From contig DZCR01000011.1 of assembly GCA_022736495.1 (NCBI GenBank), positions 1-35,233 of the forward strand: DNA of 35,233 nt, in the 5' to 3' direction. The notes under the pieces were generated by a model, which saw only the letters and a list, made by a program, of their open reading frames with translations, ran no database searches and was not told the origin of the DNA. Shown here in pieces: positions 17,685 to 25,645 of the stretch. How positions within the stretch are numbered: the stretch's first letter is position 1; each line of letters opens with the position of its first letter. The stretch comes from Desulfobacca acetoxidans. Lineage in GTDB: Bacteria; Desulfobacterota; Desulfobaccia; Desulfobaccales; 0-14-0-80-60-11. The position numbers and the translations under genes were made by a program.

Positions 17685-18716
17685 TTAATCGTTCATATCC
17701 CGGACCACGTCCCGGACGTCAATGTTCACCGGACAGAGTGTGACGCAGCGGCCGCAGCCGACGCAGCCGATCTCGCCGTCCCGCTTGAGGGGGATGTACT
17801 TGAATTTGTGCATGAAGCGCTGGCGCACCCGCTCTTTTTTGTGGGGCCGGGGGTTATGCCCCGAGCCGTGTTGGGTGAAAAGCCAGGACATGCAGTAGTC
17901 CCAGTTCCGCAGGCGCACGCCGGTGTGGCCGTGGACTTCGTCCTGGATGTCGAAGCAGTGGCAGGTAGGACAGACAAAGGTGCAGACGCCGCAGTTGAGG
18001 CAACGCTCCTGGACCACGTCCCAGTGGGGGGCCTCCAAGAGTTCCATGACCGTGCGCTGGGCAATCTTATCCGTCTCCACCGTGCCGGCAATGGCGGCCT
18101 CAGCCCGCTGCTTGAGCTCCTGGGCCTGGGCCTCATCTGCGGCCGCAGCCGGAGTGAGCCCCTGGGCTTTTTTCAGAATCTCCTCCCCTTTGGGAGTCAG
18201 GGGTTTAATCAGCAGCCGGTCGCCCAAATCAACCGCCAGGGCGTCCTGGCCCGCTTCGTGGAAGGGCCCCGTGCCCATACTCGTGCAAAAACAGGTAGGG
18301 CAAGGCTCATTGCAGCCCAGCCCAATGAGCACCGTGGCTTCGCGCCTGGCCGTCCAGTAGGGGTCGGTATATTGGTCGTTCGTAAAAATCGTGTCCAGCA
18401 CTGCAAAGGCCTTGGCGTCACAGGGCCGGATGCCCAAAACCAGCCTGGGCTGGGGCTTATCCTTGATGTCCTCCAGGATAAAAGCCCCTTCCTCGCCGGG
18501 CGTGGCGTTAAACTCCAGCATCTTCTCTGACTGCGGGAAAAACAGGTCCTTGGGAGAGAGATAGGTATTCTGGAAATCCAGACGGAATTCCTTAGGGTCG
18601 GCCGCGGCAAAGGTGAATTTACCGTCCTGCAACACCGGTCCCATTACTGCCAACTCCCCGGTGAGGGACTCGACAAATCCCGCCAAATCACTTTTTTTCA
18701 GGATATAACTTGCCAT
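17685..18716 (-). CDS. flxB: FlxB-like 4Fe-4S dicluster protein
   Basis: A 343-residue cytoplasmic iron-sulfur protein of the sulfhydrogenase/anaerobic sulfite reductase beta-subunit type. The N-terminal half has VLGIRPCDAKAFAVLD and a Cys cluster LGCNEPCPTCFC. The C-terminal part has two ferredoxin motifs, CLNCGVCTFVCPTCHC and CVGCGRCVTLCPVN, each able to bind a [4Fe-4S] cluster. It should relay electrons between FlxA and the rest of the complex. It starts with ATG, 9 nt after flxC, in a tight operon. An Ala/Glu-rich insert (AAAADEAQAQELKQRAEAA) separates the halves. Other family members act with hydrogenases, but none is encoded here. Confidence 0.87.
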   Translation of the reverse strand: MASYILKKSDLAGFVESLTGELAVMGPVLQDGKFTFAAADPKEFRLDFQNTYLSPKDLFFPQSEKMLEFNATPGEEGAFILEDIKDKPQPRLVLGIRPCDAKAFAVLDTIFTNDQYTDPYWTARREATVLIGLGCNEPCPTCFCTSMGTGPFHEAGQDALAVDLGDRLLIKPLTPKGEEILKKAQGLTPAAAADEAQAQELKQRAEAAIAGTVETDKIAQRTVMELLEAPHWDVVQERCLNCGVCTFVCPTCHCFDIQDEVHGHTGVRLRNWDYCMSWLFTQHGSGHNPRPHKKERVRQRFMHKFKYIPLKRDGEIGCVGCGRCVTLCPVNIDVRDVVRDMND

Positions 18717-18725
18717 GGGTAGTCC

Positions 18726-19676
18726 TTACTTGATGAACTCTTGCGGATCGTCGGGAAGAAACACGGTGAGCGGCGGTTTTTGGGACGGATCCAGGCCCGC
18801 TTCATAGCCGTAACGCTCCTTGATGCTCTTTTCCAGGACCCGGGTGAACTGCCGCACCTTGATGCCCACGGGGCAGGCCGACTCGCAGGCCCCGCAGTCG
18901 GTGCAGCGGCCGGCGCAGTGGTAGGCCCGGAGCAGGTGGAAGGTCAAAACGTCCGTGGCATCCTGAGACTTGCCCACCCACTGGGGCATGGTCTCATCCA
19001 CGAAACAAACCTGGCAGTAACATAGGGGGCAGGCATCCCGGCAGGCGTAGCACCTGAGGCAATCTTTAACCAGTTCCCGGTAATATTCCCAACGCTCGCC
19101 CTCGGATTTAGCCAGCAATTCCTTGAGGTCCTGGTAAGGGTCAACTGCCTTGTCAGGGATAGGGTCCGCCACCAACTCGTCATAGACGGGCGGCGTCGGG
19201 TGCTGGCAAACCTGGCAGTTTTGGCGCAGCATTGCGGCTTTATCCAGGGTGACGGCAAAGTCCCGCCCCTTGACCGTGATCTGCCCATCAGCTTCCACCA
19301 CCTCTAAAATGGCCTTGCCGTCCGGGACCTGCGCCTGGATCAGGGCCGGGTCTACCATGCCGGTGCAGGGGACCCCGATGATATAGACCCGGTCCCGGGA
19401 TATCTGGTTTTCCAACAGGTGGTTGACGATATTGCGGGCGTCGCAGCCTTTGGCCACCACCGCGATTTTGTCCTGGCGCCGGGGAATGAAGGTGGCCAGG
19501 TTGACGCGGCAATTGCTGTCCCAGATAAGCTGGTCGGCTTCATCAGGGGTCCGGGCGAAGTACGGGGCATTCCTGAGCGGCACCGTGCCGGCCTGATAGC
19601 CGATGACCACATCCACCGTCCCGTCGCTTAAGAGCTTTTTGGCCGCGGCCCGTATCTTTTCGGTTCGGCTGTTCAT
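18726..19676 (-). CDS. flxC: FlxC-like 4Fe-4S electron-transfer protein
   Basis: A 316-residue protein with the layout of FlxC and F420-hydrogenase-beta-like iron-sulfur subunits. It has a Cys-containing N-terminal domain (VVAKGCDARNIVNHLLE, IIGVPCTG), a CQVCQHPTPP element, then an unusually dense cluster CLRCYACRDACPLCYCQVC and a ferredoxin motif CTDCGACESACPVG. These could hold two or more [4Fe-4S] clusters. It is adjacent to flxD, with flxD's stop TAA directly followed by its ATG, and 9 nt before flxB. It is likely part of the internal wire between the NAD(H) module and HdrA. The exact subunit name rests on context as much as on sequence. Confidence 0.82.
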   Translation of the reverse strand: MNSRTEKIRAAAKKLLSDGTVDVVIGYQAGTVPLRNAPYFARTPDEADQLIWDSNCRVNLATFIPRRQDKIAVVAKGCDARNIVNHLLENQISRDRVYIIGVPCTGMVDPALIQAQVPDGKAILEVVEADGQITVKGRDFAVTLDKAAMLRQNCQVCQHPTPPVYDELVADPIPDKAVDPYQDLKELLAKSEGERWEYYRELVKDCLRCYACRDACPLCYCQVCFVDETMPQWVGKSQDATDVLTFHLLRAYHCAGRCTDCGACESACPVGIKVRQFTRVLEKSIKERYGYEAGLDPSQKPPLTVFLPDDPQEFIK

Positions 19677-20111
19677 TTAAGCCACCTTGAGATCGCGTTT
19701 GACAAACCGGGTGTTGGGCCCCAGCGCCTTGACCGCGTTGATCACGTCGATGGCCGTTTGCTGGAACTTGGTGGACTCAGCCGAGGAAATCCAGGAAAAG
19801 TGCAGGCGGCCCGGTTCAATGCCGACGCTGGCCAGGAAATCATGGAGCAGGGTGAATTTGCGCCGTGCGTGCAGGTTGCCGGCAATGAAATGACAGTCAC
19901 CCGGATGGCAGCCCGAGACCCAGACCCCGTCCGCACCGTGGCGGAAGGCGTCCAGGATGAACTTGGGGTCCATCCGGCCGGTGCAGGGGAGCATCACGGC
20001 CCGGAAATTGGGCGGGTACTGGAGACGGCTCACACCGGCCAGGTCGGCGCCGCCGTAAGTGCACCACTTGCAGAAAAAAGCGATGATTTTGGGTTCGAAT
20101 GCGCTGGTCAT
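19677..20111 (-). CDS. flxD: MvhD/FlxD-type [2Fe-2S] protein
   Basis: A 144-residue adapter that in methanogens (MvhD) links hydrogenase to HdrA, and in bacteria (FlxD) links the Flx module to HdrA. The signature is complete: FFCKWCTYGGADLAG, LPCTGRMDPKFILDAF, GADGVWVSGCHPGDCHFIAGN, with five conserved cysteines around the cluster. It lies 132 nt downstream of hdrA, a wider gap than between the other genes because a repeat copy (20148-20207) occupies it. Start ATG at 20111. Its presence next to hdrA supports a physical HdrA-FlxD contact. Identity as an MvhD-family protein is firm. Confidence 0.93.
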   Translation of the reverse strand: MTSAFEPKIIAFFCKWCTYGGADLAGVSRLQYPPNFRAVMLPCTGRMDPKFILDAFRHGADGVWVSGCHPGDCHFIAGNLHARRKFTLLHDFLASVGIEPGRLHFSWISSAESTKFQQTAIDVINAVKALGPNTRFVKRDLKVA

Positions 20112-20147
20112 AACGTTGTCCTTAAGTATGACAAATCAATTTGCAAG

Positions 20148-20207
20148 TCCCCCTTTGACAAAGGGGGATTAAGAAATCAGCAATCGGAAAGCATTTTTGG
20201 CAACCGC
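20148..20207. repeat. Palindromic dispersed repeat, copy 1, between hdrA and flxD
   Basis: A perfect 9-bp hairpin TCCCCCTTT-GAC-AAAGGGGGA (20148-20168) is followed by a 34-nt block (20174-20207) that matches 31668-31701 at 32 of 34 positions. In the transcript of the hdrA operon the hairpin would lie between hdrA and flxD and could trim or partly terminate the message. Confidence 0.8.
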
Positions 20208-20243
20208 TCTATGAAAACATTCCATCATTATGAAGTCATGTCC

Positions 20244-23200
20244 TTAAAAGCAGGCCGCAATCTGTGCGAAGACCTCGGCGTTGGTAAAGCCCTTGAGCTG
20301 GGCCGCCCCCGAGCGGCAGGAAGCCACGCAAGTGCCGCAGCCTTTACATAGAGCCTCGTTGATTACGGCCTGACCGTTTTGGTCCAGAGCAATGGCCTGA
20401 TAGGGACAGACCGTGACACACACGCCGCAGCCGGCGCAACGCTCCGCGAACACTTCCGCCACGACGCCGCCCACCTGGAGCCGCGGCGAAGTCAGCAGGG
20501 TTGTGGCTCGGGACGCGGCAGCCTGGGCCTGGGCGATAGTTTCTTCCATGGGCTTGGGGTAGTGCGCAATCCCCGCCAGAAAGACGCCGTCGGTGGCAAA
20601 ATCCACGGGACGCAGCTTCTGGTGCGCCTCCAGGAACCAGCCGTCCTCGTCCATAGGGACCTTGAACATCTGGGCCAACTCCTGGTCCCGGTTGCTCACT
20701 ATGGCCGAGGCCAACGTCAGGTAATCGACGGGAAAGGTCACCTCCATCTGCAAGATGGGGTCAAATACCTCGATCTGCAAATCGGAGCCGTTCACCCGGA
20801 CCTGGGGTTTATTTTCCCGGTCGAAGCGGATAAAGATCACGCCCTGGTTCCGGGCCTCTTTGTACAGGTCCTCCCTGAGGCCGTAGGTCCGCATGTCCCG
20901 GTACAGGATGTAAACGTTGGCCTCGGGGTTGCGTTTCTTGATTTCCAGGGCGCTCATCACCGAGTGGGTGCAGCAGACCTTGGAGCAGTAAGGCCGCTCT
21001 GGCTCCCGGGATCCCACGCACTGGATAAAGGCGAAGGTTTTAGCCTTGCTTAAGCCCGGATCATTTTTCATGAGCAGGCCGTCCAGTTCCAAGTTGGTCA
21101 AAACCCTCGGATCCTGACCGTAGAGATACTCAGTGGGCTTAAGCTCCCCGGCGCCCGTGGCGATCAGGGCTGCGCCGTGGGCGATCTCCGCATCATTGGC
21201 CAGCCGGGTGGTGAAGTTGCCGATATAGCCGTCCACGTGTTGGACCGTGGTCCCCAGGTGCAGGGTGATGTTGGCGTCGGCCTCAACCTTGGCAATCAAG
21301 TCCTTGAGGTAAGCCTGGATGTCCTCGTGCTTGGCCGTGAATGCCAGCCGGTTGGCCTGACCGCCTAACTGCCGGCTTTTTTCCACCACATCCACCCCGA
21401 AGCCCTGGGCCGACAGCGACAGAGCCGCGTTCAGCCCGGCCACGCCGCCCCCGATGACCAGGATGCGGGGGGTCACCGCGATGGTAGTCTCAGCTAAAGG
21501 TTGGAGCAGCGCCACCTTGGCCACGGCCATGCGCACCAGGTCCTTGGCCTTGGCCGTGGCCCCGTCCGGGTCGTCGCTGTGCACCCAGGAATCCTGGTTG
21601 CGGATGTTGGCCATTTCAAAAAGGTATTTGTTCAGGCCCGCCCCGATCAGGGTTTCCTGGAAAAGGGGTTCGTGGGTCCGGGGCGAACAGGCCGCCACCA
21701 CGATGCGATTGAGGTTGTTCGCTTTAATCACCTCGGTCATCTTGTCCTGGGTGTCCTGGGAGCAGGTGAACAGGTTCTCGTCCACGAACTCCACAAAGGG
21801 CAGCGTCCGGGCGTACTCCACTACTTCGGGCACCCGCACGATGCCGCCGATGTTGACGCCGCAGTTACAGACAAAGACCCCGATGCGAGGCGGATCACCC
21901 ACGACATTACACTCCGGCGGGATGACCTTCGCCGTCACCAGGGTGTTGCGGGCCGAGGCCAGTTTGGAGGCGGCGGCGCTGGCCGCAGCGCTGGCTTCCA
22001 TGACCGAAATGGGGATGTCCTTGGGCGCGGTGAAGACGCCGCAGGCGTAAATCCCCGGCCGGCTGGTGGCGACCGGCGCGAAAGTGGTGGTCCGGGCGAA
22101 ATTATAATGATCAAGTTCAATCCCCAACCGTTGAGCCAACTCCACGGTTTCGCCACTGATTTCCAGACCGTGGGAGAGCACCAGCAGATCAAACTCTTCT
22201 GCGAAGATCTGGCCGTCCTCGGTCACGTAGCGAATCCTGAGGCCGCCATCTTCCATGGTGTCCACCGTATGGACGCGGGACCGGATAAAGCGGACGCCCT
22301 TGGCTTCGGCATTTTCATAATATTTCTCGAAATCCTTGCCAAAGGTCCGCATATCCATGAAAAAGATGGCTACTTCCAGAGGCTGATGGCTGTGCTCCTG
22401 GGCCAGCGAGGCCTCTTTGATGGCATACATGCAGCAGACGCTGGAACAGTAGCCGTGGTCGCAGCGGTTCACGTCCCGGGAGCCCACGCACTGGATAAAG
22501 GCGATCTTTTTCGGTTCGGAGTGATCGCTCGGTCGCATCAGGTGCCCCATGGTGGGGCCCGAGGCGGTCAGAAGCCGTTCAAACTCCAGGGCCGTGATCA
22601 CGTTGGGATGGTTGGCGTAATGATAAGTCCCTTCGTACAGGGTGGGATCGAAGGCCTTAAAACCCGGGGCCAGGATCACAGAGCCCACTTTGATCTCCAG
22701 ATCCTTGGGCTGGTCCGCAAAATTGACGGCCCCCGTGGGACAGAATTTTTCGCAGGCCTTGCACTTGCCTTTTTCAAAAAAGAGGCAGTGATCCGGGTCA
22801 ATGACATACTTCAGAGGTATGCCCTGGGCATACTTGACGTATACGGCTTTGCGCTTGTCCAGCCCTTCGTTGTATTCGTTGTCCACCTTTTTGGGGCAGC
22901 GCTTGGCGCACTCCCCGCAGGCGATGCATTTATCCATGTCAATATAACGCGGGCTTACGTGGACGGTGACCATAAAGTCACCTTCCTCCCCGGTTATATC
23001 CCGAACTTCGGAGAGCGTTAAAAGCTCTATATTTATGTGCCGGCCGACCTCGACCAGTTTGGGCGAGATAATTCACATGGCGCAGTCATTGGTGGGGAAG
23101 GTCTTGTCAAGCTGCGACATGACCCCGCCAATGACCGGCGATTTTTCCACCAGATACACATAATATCCGGAATTGGCCAAATCCAAAGCCGCCTGCATGC

Positions 23201-23267
23201 CGGCGATCCCGCCGCCTACCACCATGACCGCACCCACCGGATTGGTTGCCTGCTGCTGTGATTTCAT
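20244..23267 (-). CDS. hdrA: HdrA-type flavin/iron-sulfur subunit, selenocysteine-containing
   Basis: One coding region of 1007 residues read through an in-frame TGA at 23073-23075 (codon 65). N-terminal FAD motif [13 protein letters not shown], then [23 protein letters not shown]; family members carry Cys or Sec at this place. [4Fe-4S] motifs are at C114-C124 and C161-C176. From about residue 460 comes a second HdrA-like half: CNCG element, second FAD motif ([13 protein letters not shown], near 606) and two C-terminal ferredoxin motifs (944-954, 974-984). HdrA binds the FAD where electron bifurcation or confurcation occurs in Hdr complexes. A start at ATG 22973 would lose the FAD fold, so readthrough is the better model. 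First gene of the hdrA-flxDCBA operon; ribosome site AGGTG. Confidence 0.93.
23040..23075 (-). promoter_or_regulatory. Selenocysteine TGA with SECIS-like hairpin
   Basis: TGA occupies 23075-23073. After a 15-nt spacer the message folds as CTGGTC-GAGGTC-GGCCGG (23057-23040): a 6-bp stem with two G-U pairs more or less, and a 6-nt loop carrying GGU, as in bacterial SECIS loops read by SelB. The loop GG lies 24-25 nt after TGA, near the spacing in E. coli fdhF. The stem is short, and part of the sequence is constrained by the conserved KLVEVGR peptide. Confidence 0.72.
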
Positions 23268-23668
23268 AGGTTCACCTGTGATTCAGTGATTGGGTTAAAA
23301 GATTGATAAAATCCGCCGAGGCCTCGCCTCAAGGGTCTACCCCCTATCTTCGCTAAAAAACTTTAAGCCTGAGAAACCAAGGGAATACCCTAAGAATGCA
23401 ACCGATCATCGAATCCACGGAAAACAGGCTGGACTGACTGAAGAGGGGAGTAAAAATTGGGGTGGTTCAACGTAAACGGAGGGAACCCCGGACTTGCCAA
23501 GATAATTATTCTCAAACTCCGATCCCAGGTGATCCGCCCTGCCTCTTACCAACCTGATTTATAGCAAGAGCCTTGCCCAGACTCTGCGGTCGCCTGGCTT
23601 CAGGATTCCATCTTAATGGGAATTATCGGCCGACCCACGAAGGGTTACCTCCTTGCTCATAATACCTT
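23268..23668 (-). other. Long untranslated leader of the hdrA operon
   Basis: About 400 nt separate the predicted start of transcription from the hdrA ATG. No long ORF is present. Two tiny ORFs near the 5' end have ribosome sites: a 15-codon one from ATG at 23660 after AAGG, and a 12-codon one from GTG at 23637 after AAGGAGG. Several stems can be drawn, including CTCTTGC/GTAAGAG (about 23570-23543) and GAGGC/GCCTC (about 23330-23318). I match it to no riboswitch class I know. It could be an attenuator, a regulatory leader or a decayed gene. Confidence 0.4.
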
Positions 23669-23674
23669 ATGTTG

Positions 23675-23703
23675 ATTATAAGTGAACCAACAGGTCAATT
23701 CAA
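23675..23703 (-). promoter_or_regulatory. Sigma-70-type promoter for hdrA-flx, with overlapping dyad
   Basis: The minus strand reads TTGAAT (23703-23698), 17 nt, TATAAT (23680-23675). An imperfect inverted repeat at 23670-23692 (TGTTG-n-TT ... AA-n-CAACA, 7 of 8 half-site pairs) covers the -10 box and part of the spacer, the place a repressor would bind. No other gene lies between here and hdrA. Confidence 0.6.
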
Positions 23704-23725
23704 TATTTTTTGCGGATAATCGTGC

Positions 23726-25483
23726 TTAGCTCAGCACGCTCTCCTCGGATTTCTCCTCTTCGGATAGCTCCAATGCGCCGGATTTCTTGAGGGCCGCGAT
23801 CCCGCCCTGGAGGTTGACGGCGTTGCACAGGCCCGCGGTCTCCAATTGGCGCAGGGCTTCATAGGAGCGCACCCCGGAGTTGCAGACCACCAGGAGGCGT
23901 TTGTCCGGCGGGATTTCGCCGAAACGGTCTTTCAGGGTCTCCTGGGGGATGTTAAGCCAGCGCGACCCAAAGAGGTCCACGTAAGGAGCGGCATTGGCCG
24001 CACCCCGAACGTCCAGGCAAATGGTGTCCGCGGCCTTGTCGGTCAAGAAGCACTGCTCAAACTCGGCCACCTCGATGGGGTGGTTGTAGCCCTCCAGGGT
24101 ATTCTCCAGGGTATTGGCCACGGCGTTGACGATGTCCAGGGCCGCGGCAAAGGGCGGAGCGTAGGCCACCTCTAGATTGGAGAGGTCGGCCAGATCGGCC
24201 TTGAAGGGCAAAAGCGCCGCGATGCTGTTGATGCGGCCCACCAAGGCGTCGCCGTTGTGGCTGAGCCCCTGGGCTCCCAGCAGCCGCCGGGTTTTGCGAT
24301 CCACCACCAGGGTGAGATACATGAGGTCCTGGGTGGGGTAGAAATGGGCCCGGTCTGCCTGGATGACCAGGGCCTCCACCGCGTCAAAGCCCTCCTGGCG
24401 GGCCGTATCGAGGTTGAGGCCTGTACTCGCCACGGCCAAATCAAAGGCCTTCAGGGCGAAGGAGCCTACGATGCCATTGAAGGTTGCGGAACCTCCGGCC
24501 AGGTTGGTGCCGATGACGCGCCCCTGGCGGTTGGCCAGGGACCCGGAAGGATAATAGATGGATTTGCCGGTGATGAGGTGGTGGTTGTCGATGCAGTCCC
24601 CTCCGGCGTAAATCCGGGGGTCGGAGGTCTGGAGGCGCCGGTTGACCACGATGCCCCCCGTTGGCGACACCAAAAGGCCCGCCTGCCGGGCCAGGTCTGA
24701 GTTGGGAACCGCTCCCACCGCGCTAATGACCAGGTCTGCCGGGAGCACGGTCTTGTCCGTGACCACTTCCAGGGAGGCGTCCCCGCCGGCGTGGGGTCGA
24801 ATCTCCTTGACGGTTTCCTCGAGATGCAAGGCGACGTCCTTGTCCCGGAGATGTTTTTGGACCATGCGGGCCAAACCGGGCTGCAGGAGGCCGGGCAGGA
24901 CCTGGGGGGTGATCTCTACCAGGGTGGTTTCCAAGCCCCAAAGGTCGGTCAAGGCTTCGGCCATCTCAACCCCGATGGCGCCCGCCCCGATGATCACGGC
25001 CCGGCCCACCTGGCCCTTGGCAATCCGGTCCCGCACCGCCATGGCGGCGGACAGGTTAGCAACGCTCATGACCCCGGGGAGATCGGCCCCTATCACCGGC
25101 AGGGGGCGCGGGCGGCTGCCGGTGGCCAGGACCAATTCGTCGTAGGGGAGGTCTTCATCCTGTTCGGATCCCAGATCACGGACCCGCAACAGTTTGGCCT
25201 CACGGTCGATGGCCAGAGCCCGGGTGCGGGTGCGGACCCGGACGTCCTTGGCGCCCTCAAAAAATTCCGGGGTCCTGAGCATGTGGAAGCTGGTGCTCAT
25301 CAGCTCCTTGATGTCGCTGAGGTCTCCGGAGATATAGTAGGGAATACCGCAGCCGCCATAGGAAATATATTCGCCCTGATCGATCATGGTGACTGCATAA
25401 TCGGGGCGCAGGCGTTTGACCCGGCAGGCGACCTTGGGCCCCAGGGCCACGGCGCCGACGATGAGAATGCGTTGAGATGCCAT
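23726..25483 (-). CDS. CoA-disulfide/persulfide reductase-like flavoprotein with rhodanese domain
   Basis: A 585-residue pyridine nucleotide-disulfide oxidoreductase with a C-terminal rhodanese domain, the layout of CoADR-RHD and NADH-dependent persulfide reductase (Npsr). FAD domain at the start (ILIVGAVALGPKVACRVKR); the single redox Cys is C45 in SYGGCGIPYYISGD; a second dinucleotide motif is VIIGAGAIGVEMAEAL; the FAD-closing motif is YAGGDCID. The rhodanese active Cys is C534 in VVCNSGVRS. Related enzymes reduce CoA disulfide, CoA persulfide or polysulfide with NADH, which fits a sulfur-metabolising host. ATG 25483 follows AGAGGGA. The acidic tail after the rhodanese domain is unremarkable. 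The exact substrate is unproven. Confidence 0.88.
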   Translation of the reverse strand: MASQRILIVGAVALGPKVACRVKRLRPDYAVTMIDQGEYISYGGCGIPYYISGDLSDIKELMSTSFHMLRTPEFFEGAKDVRVRTRTRALAIDREAKLLRVRDLGSEQDEDLPYDELVLATGSRPRPLPVIGADLPGVMSVANLSAAMAVRDRIAKGQVGRAVIIGAGAIGVEMAEALTDLWGLETTLVEITPQVLPGLLQPGLARMVQKHLRDKDVALHLEETVKEIRPHAGGDASLEVVTDKTVLPADLVISAVGAVPNSDLARQAGLLVSPTGGIVVNRRLQTSDPRIYAGGDCIDNHHLITGKSIYYPSGSLANRQGRVIGTNLAGGSATFNGIVGSFALKAFDLAVASTGLNLDTARQEGFDAVEALVIQADRAHFYPTQDLMYLTLVVDRKTRRLLGAQGLSHNGDALVGRINSIAALLPFKADLADLSNLEVAYAPPFAAALDIVNAVANTLENTLEGYNHPIEVAEFEQCFLTDKAADTICLDVRGAANAAPYVDLFGSRWLNIPQETLKDRFGEIPPDKRLLVVCNSGVRSYEALRQLETAGLCNAVNLQGGIAALKKSGALELSEEEKSEESVLS

Positions 25484-25514
25484 ATAATTCCCTCTGCATG
25501 ACTAGAGCGCTTGT

Positions 25515-25533
25515 CAACAGTTCTTTCCTGTTG
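25515..25533. promoter_or_regulatory. Perfect dyad upstream of the rhodanese-flavoprotein gene
   Basis: CAACAG-N7-CTGTTG lies 32-50 nt before the start codon, and TATAAT on the minus strand at 25572-25567 could be the -10 box (no convincing -35). A site in the early leader suits a repressor. The binding protein is unknown. Confidence 0.35.
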
Positions 25534-25645
25534 TTTCTCGCTCCTTAGAAAAGACGTTTAGCGATGATTATATCAGGTCGCGCTTGGCGGCTGGGCCGCA
25601 GCCTAAAAAAAATTCTCAGGTAGCGACGCCGGACGCCAGGCATCA

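Noticed and set aside
21501..23021. A 506-codon rightward ORF opposite hdrA
   Set aside because: It is the antisense of hdrA in GC-rich DNA and is rich in Gly/His/Gln/Asp as such shadows are; hdrA's domains are unambiguous.
22973..23267. hdrA as two separate genes or a frameshifted pseudogene
   Set aside because: The frame is continuous and the only interruption is a TGA at the known Cys/Sec position, with a hairpin after it. A random nonsense mutation at that exact codon is less likely than selenocysteine.
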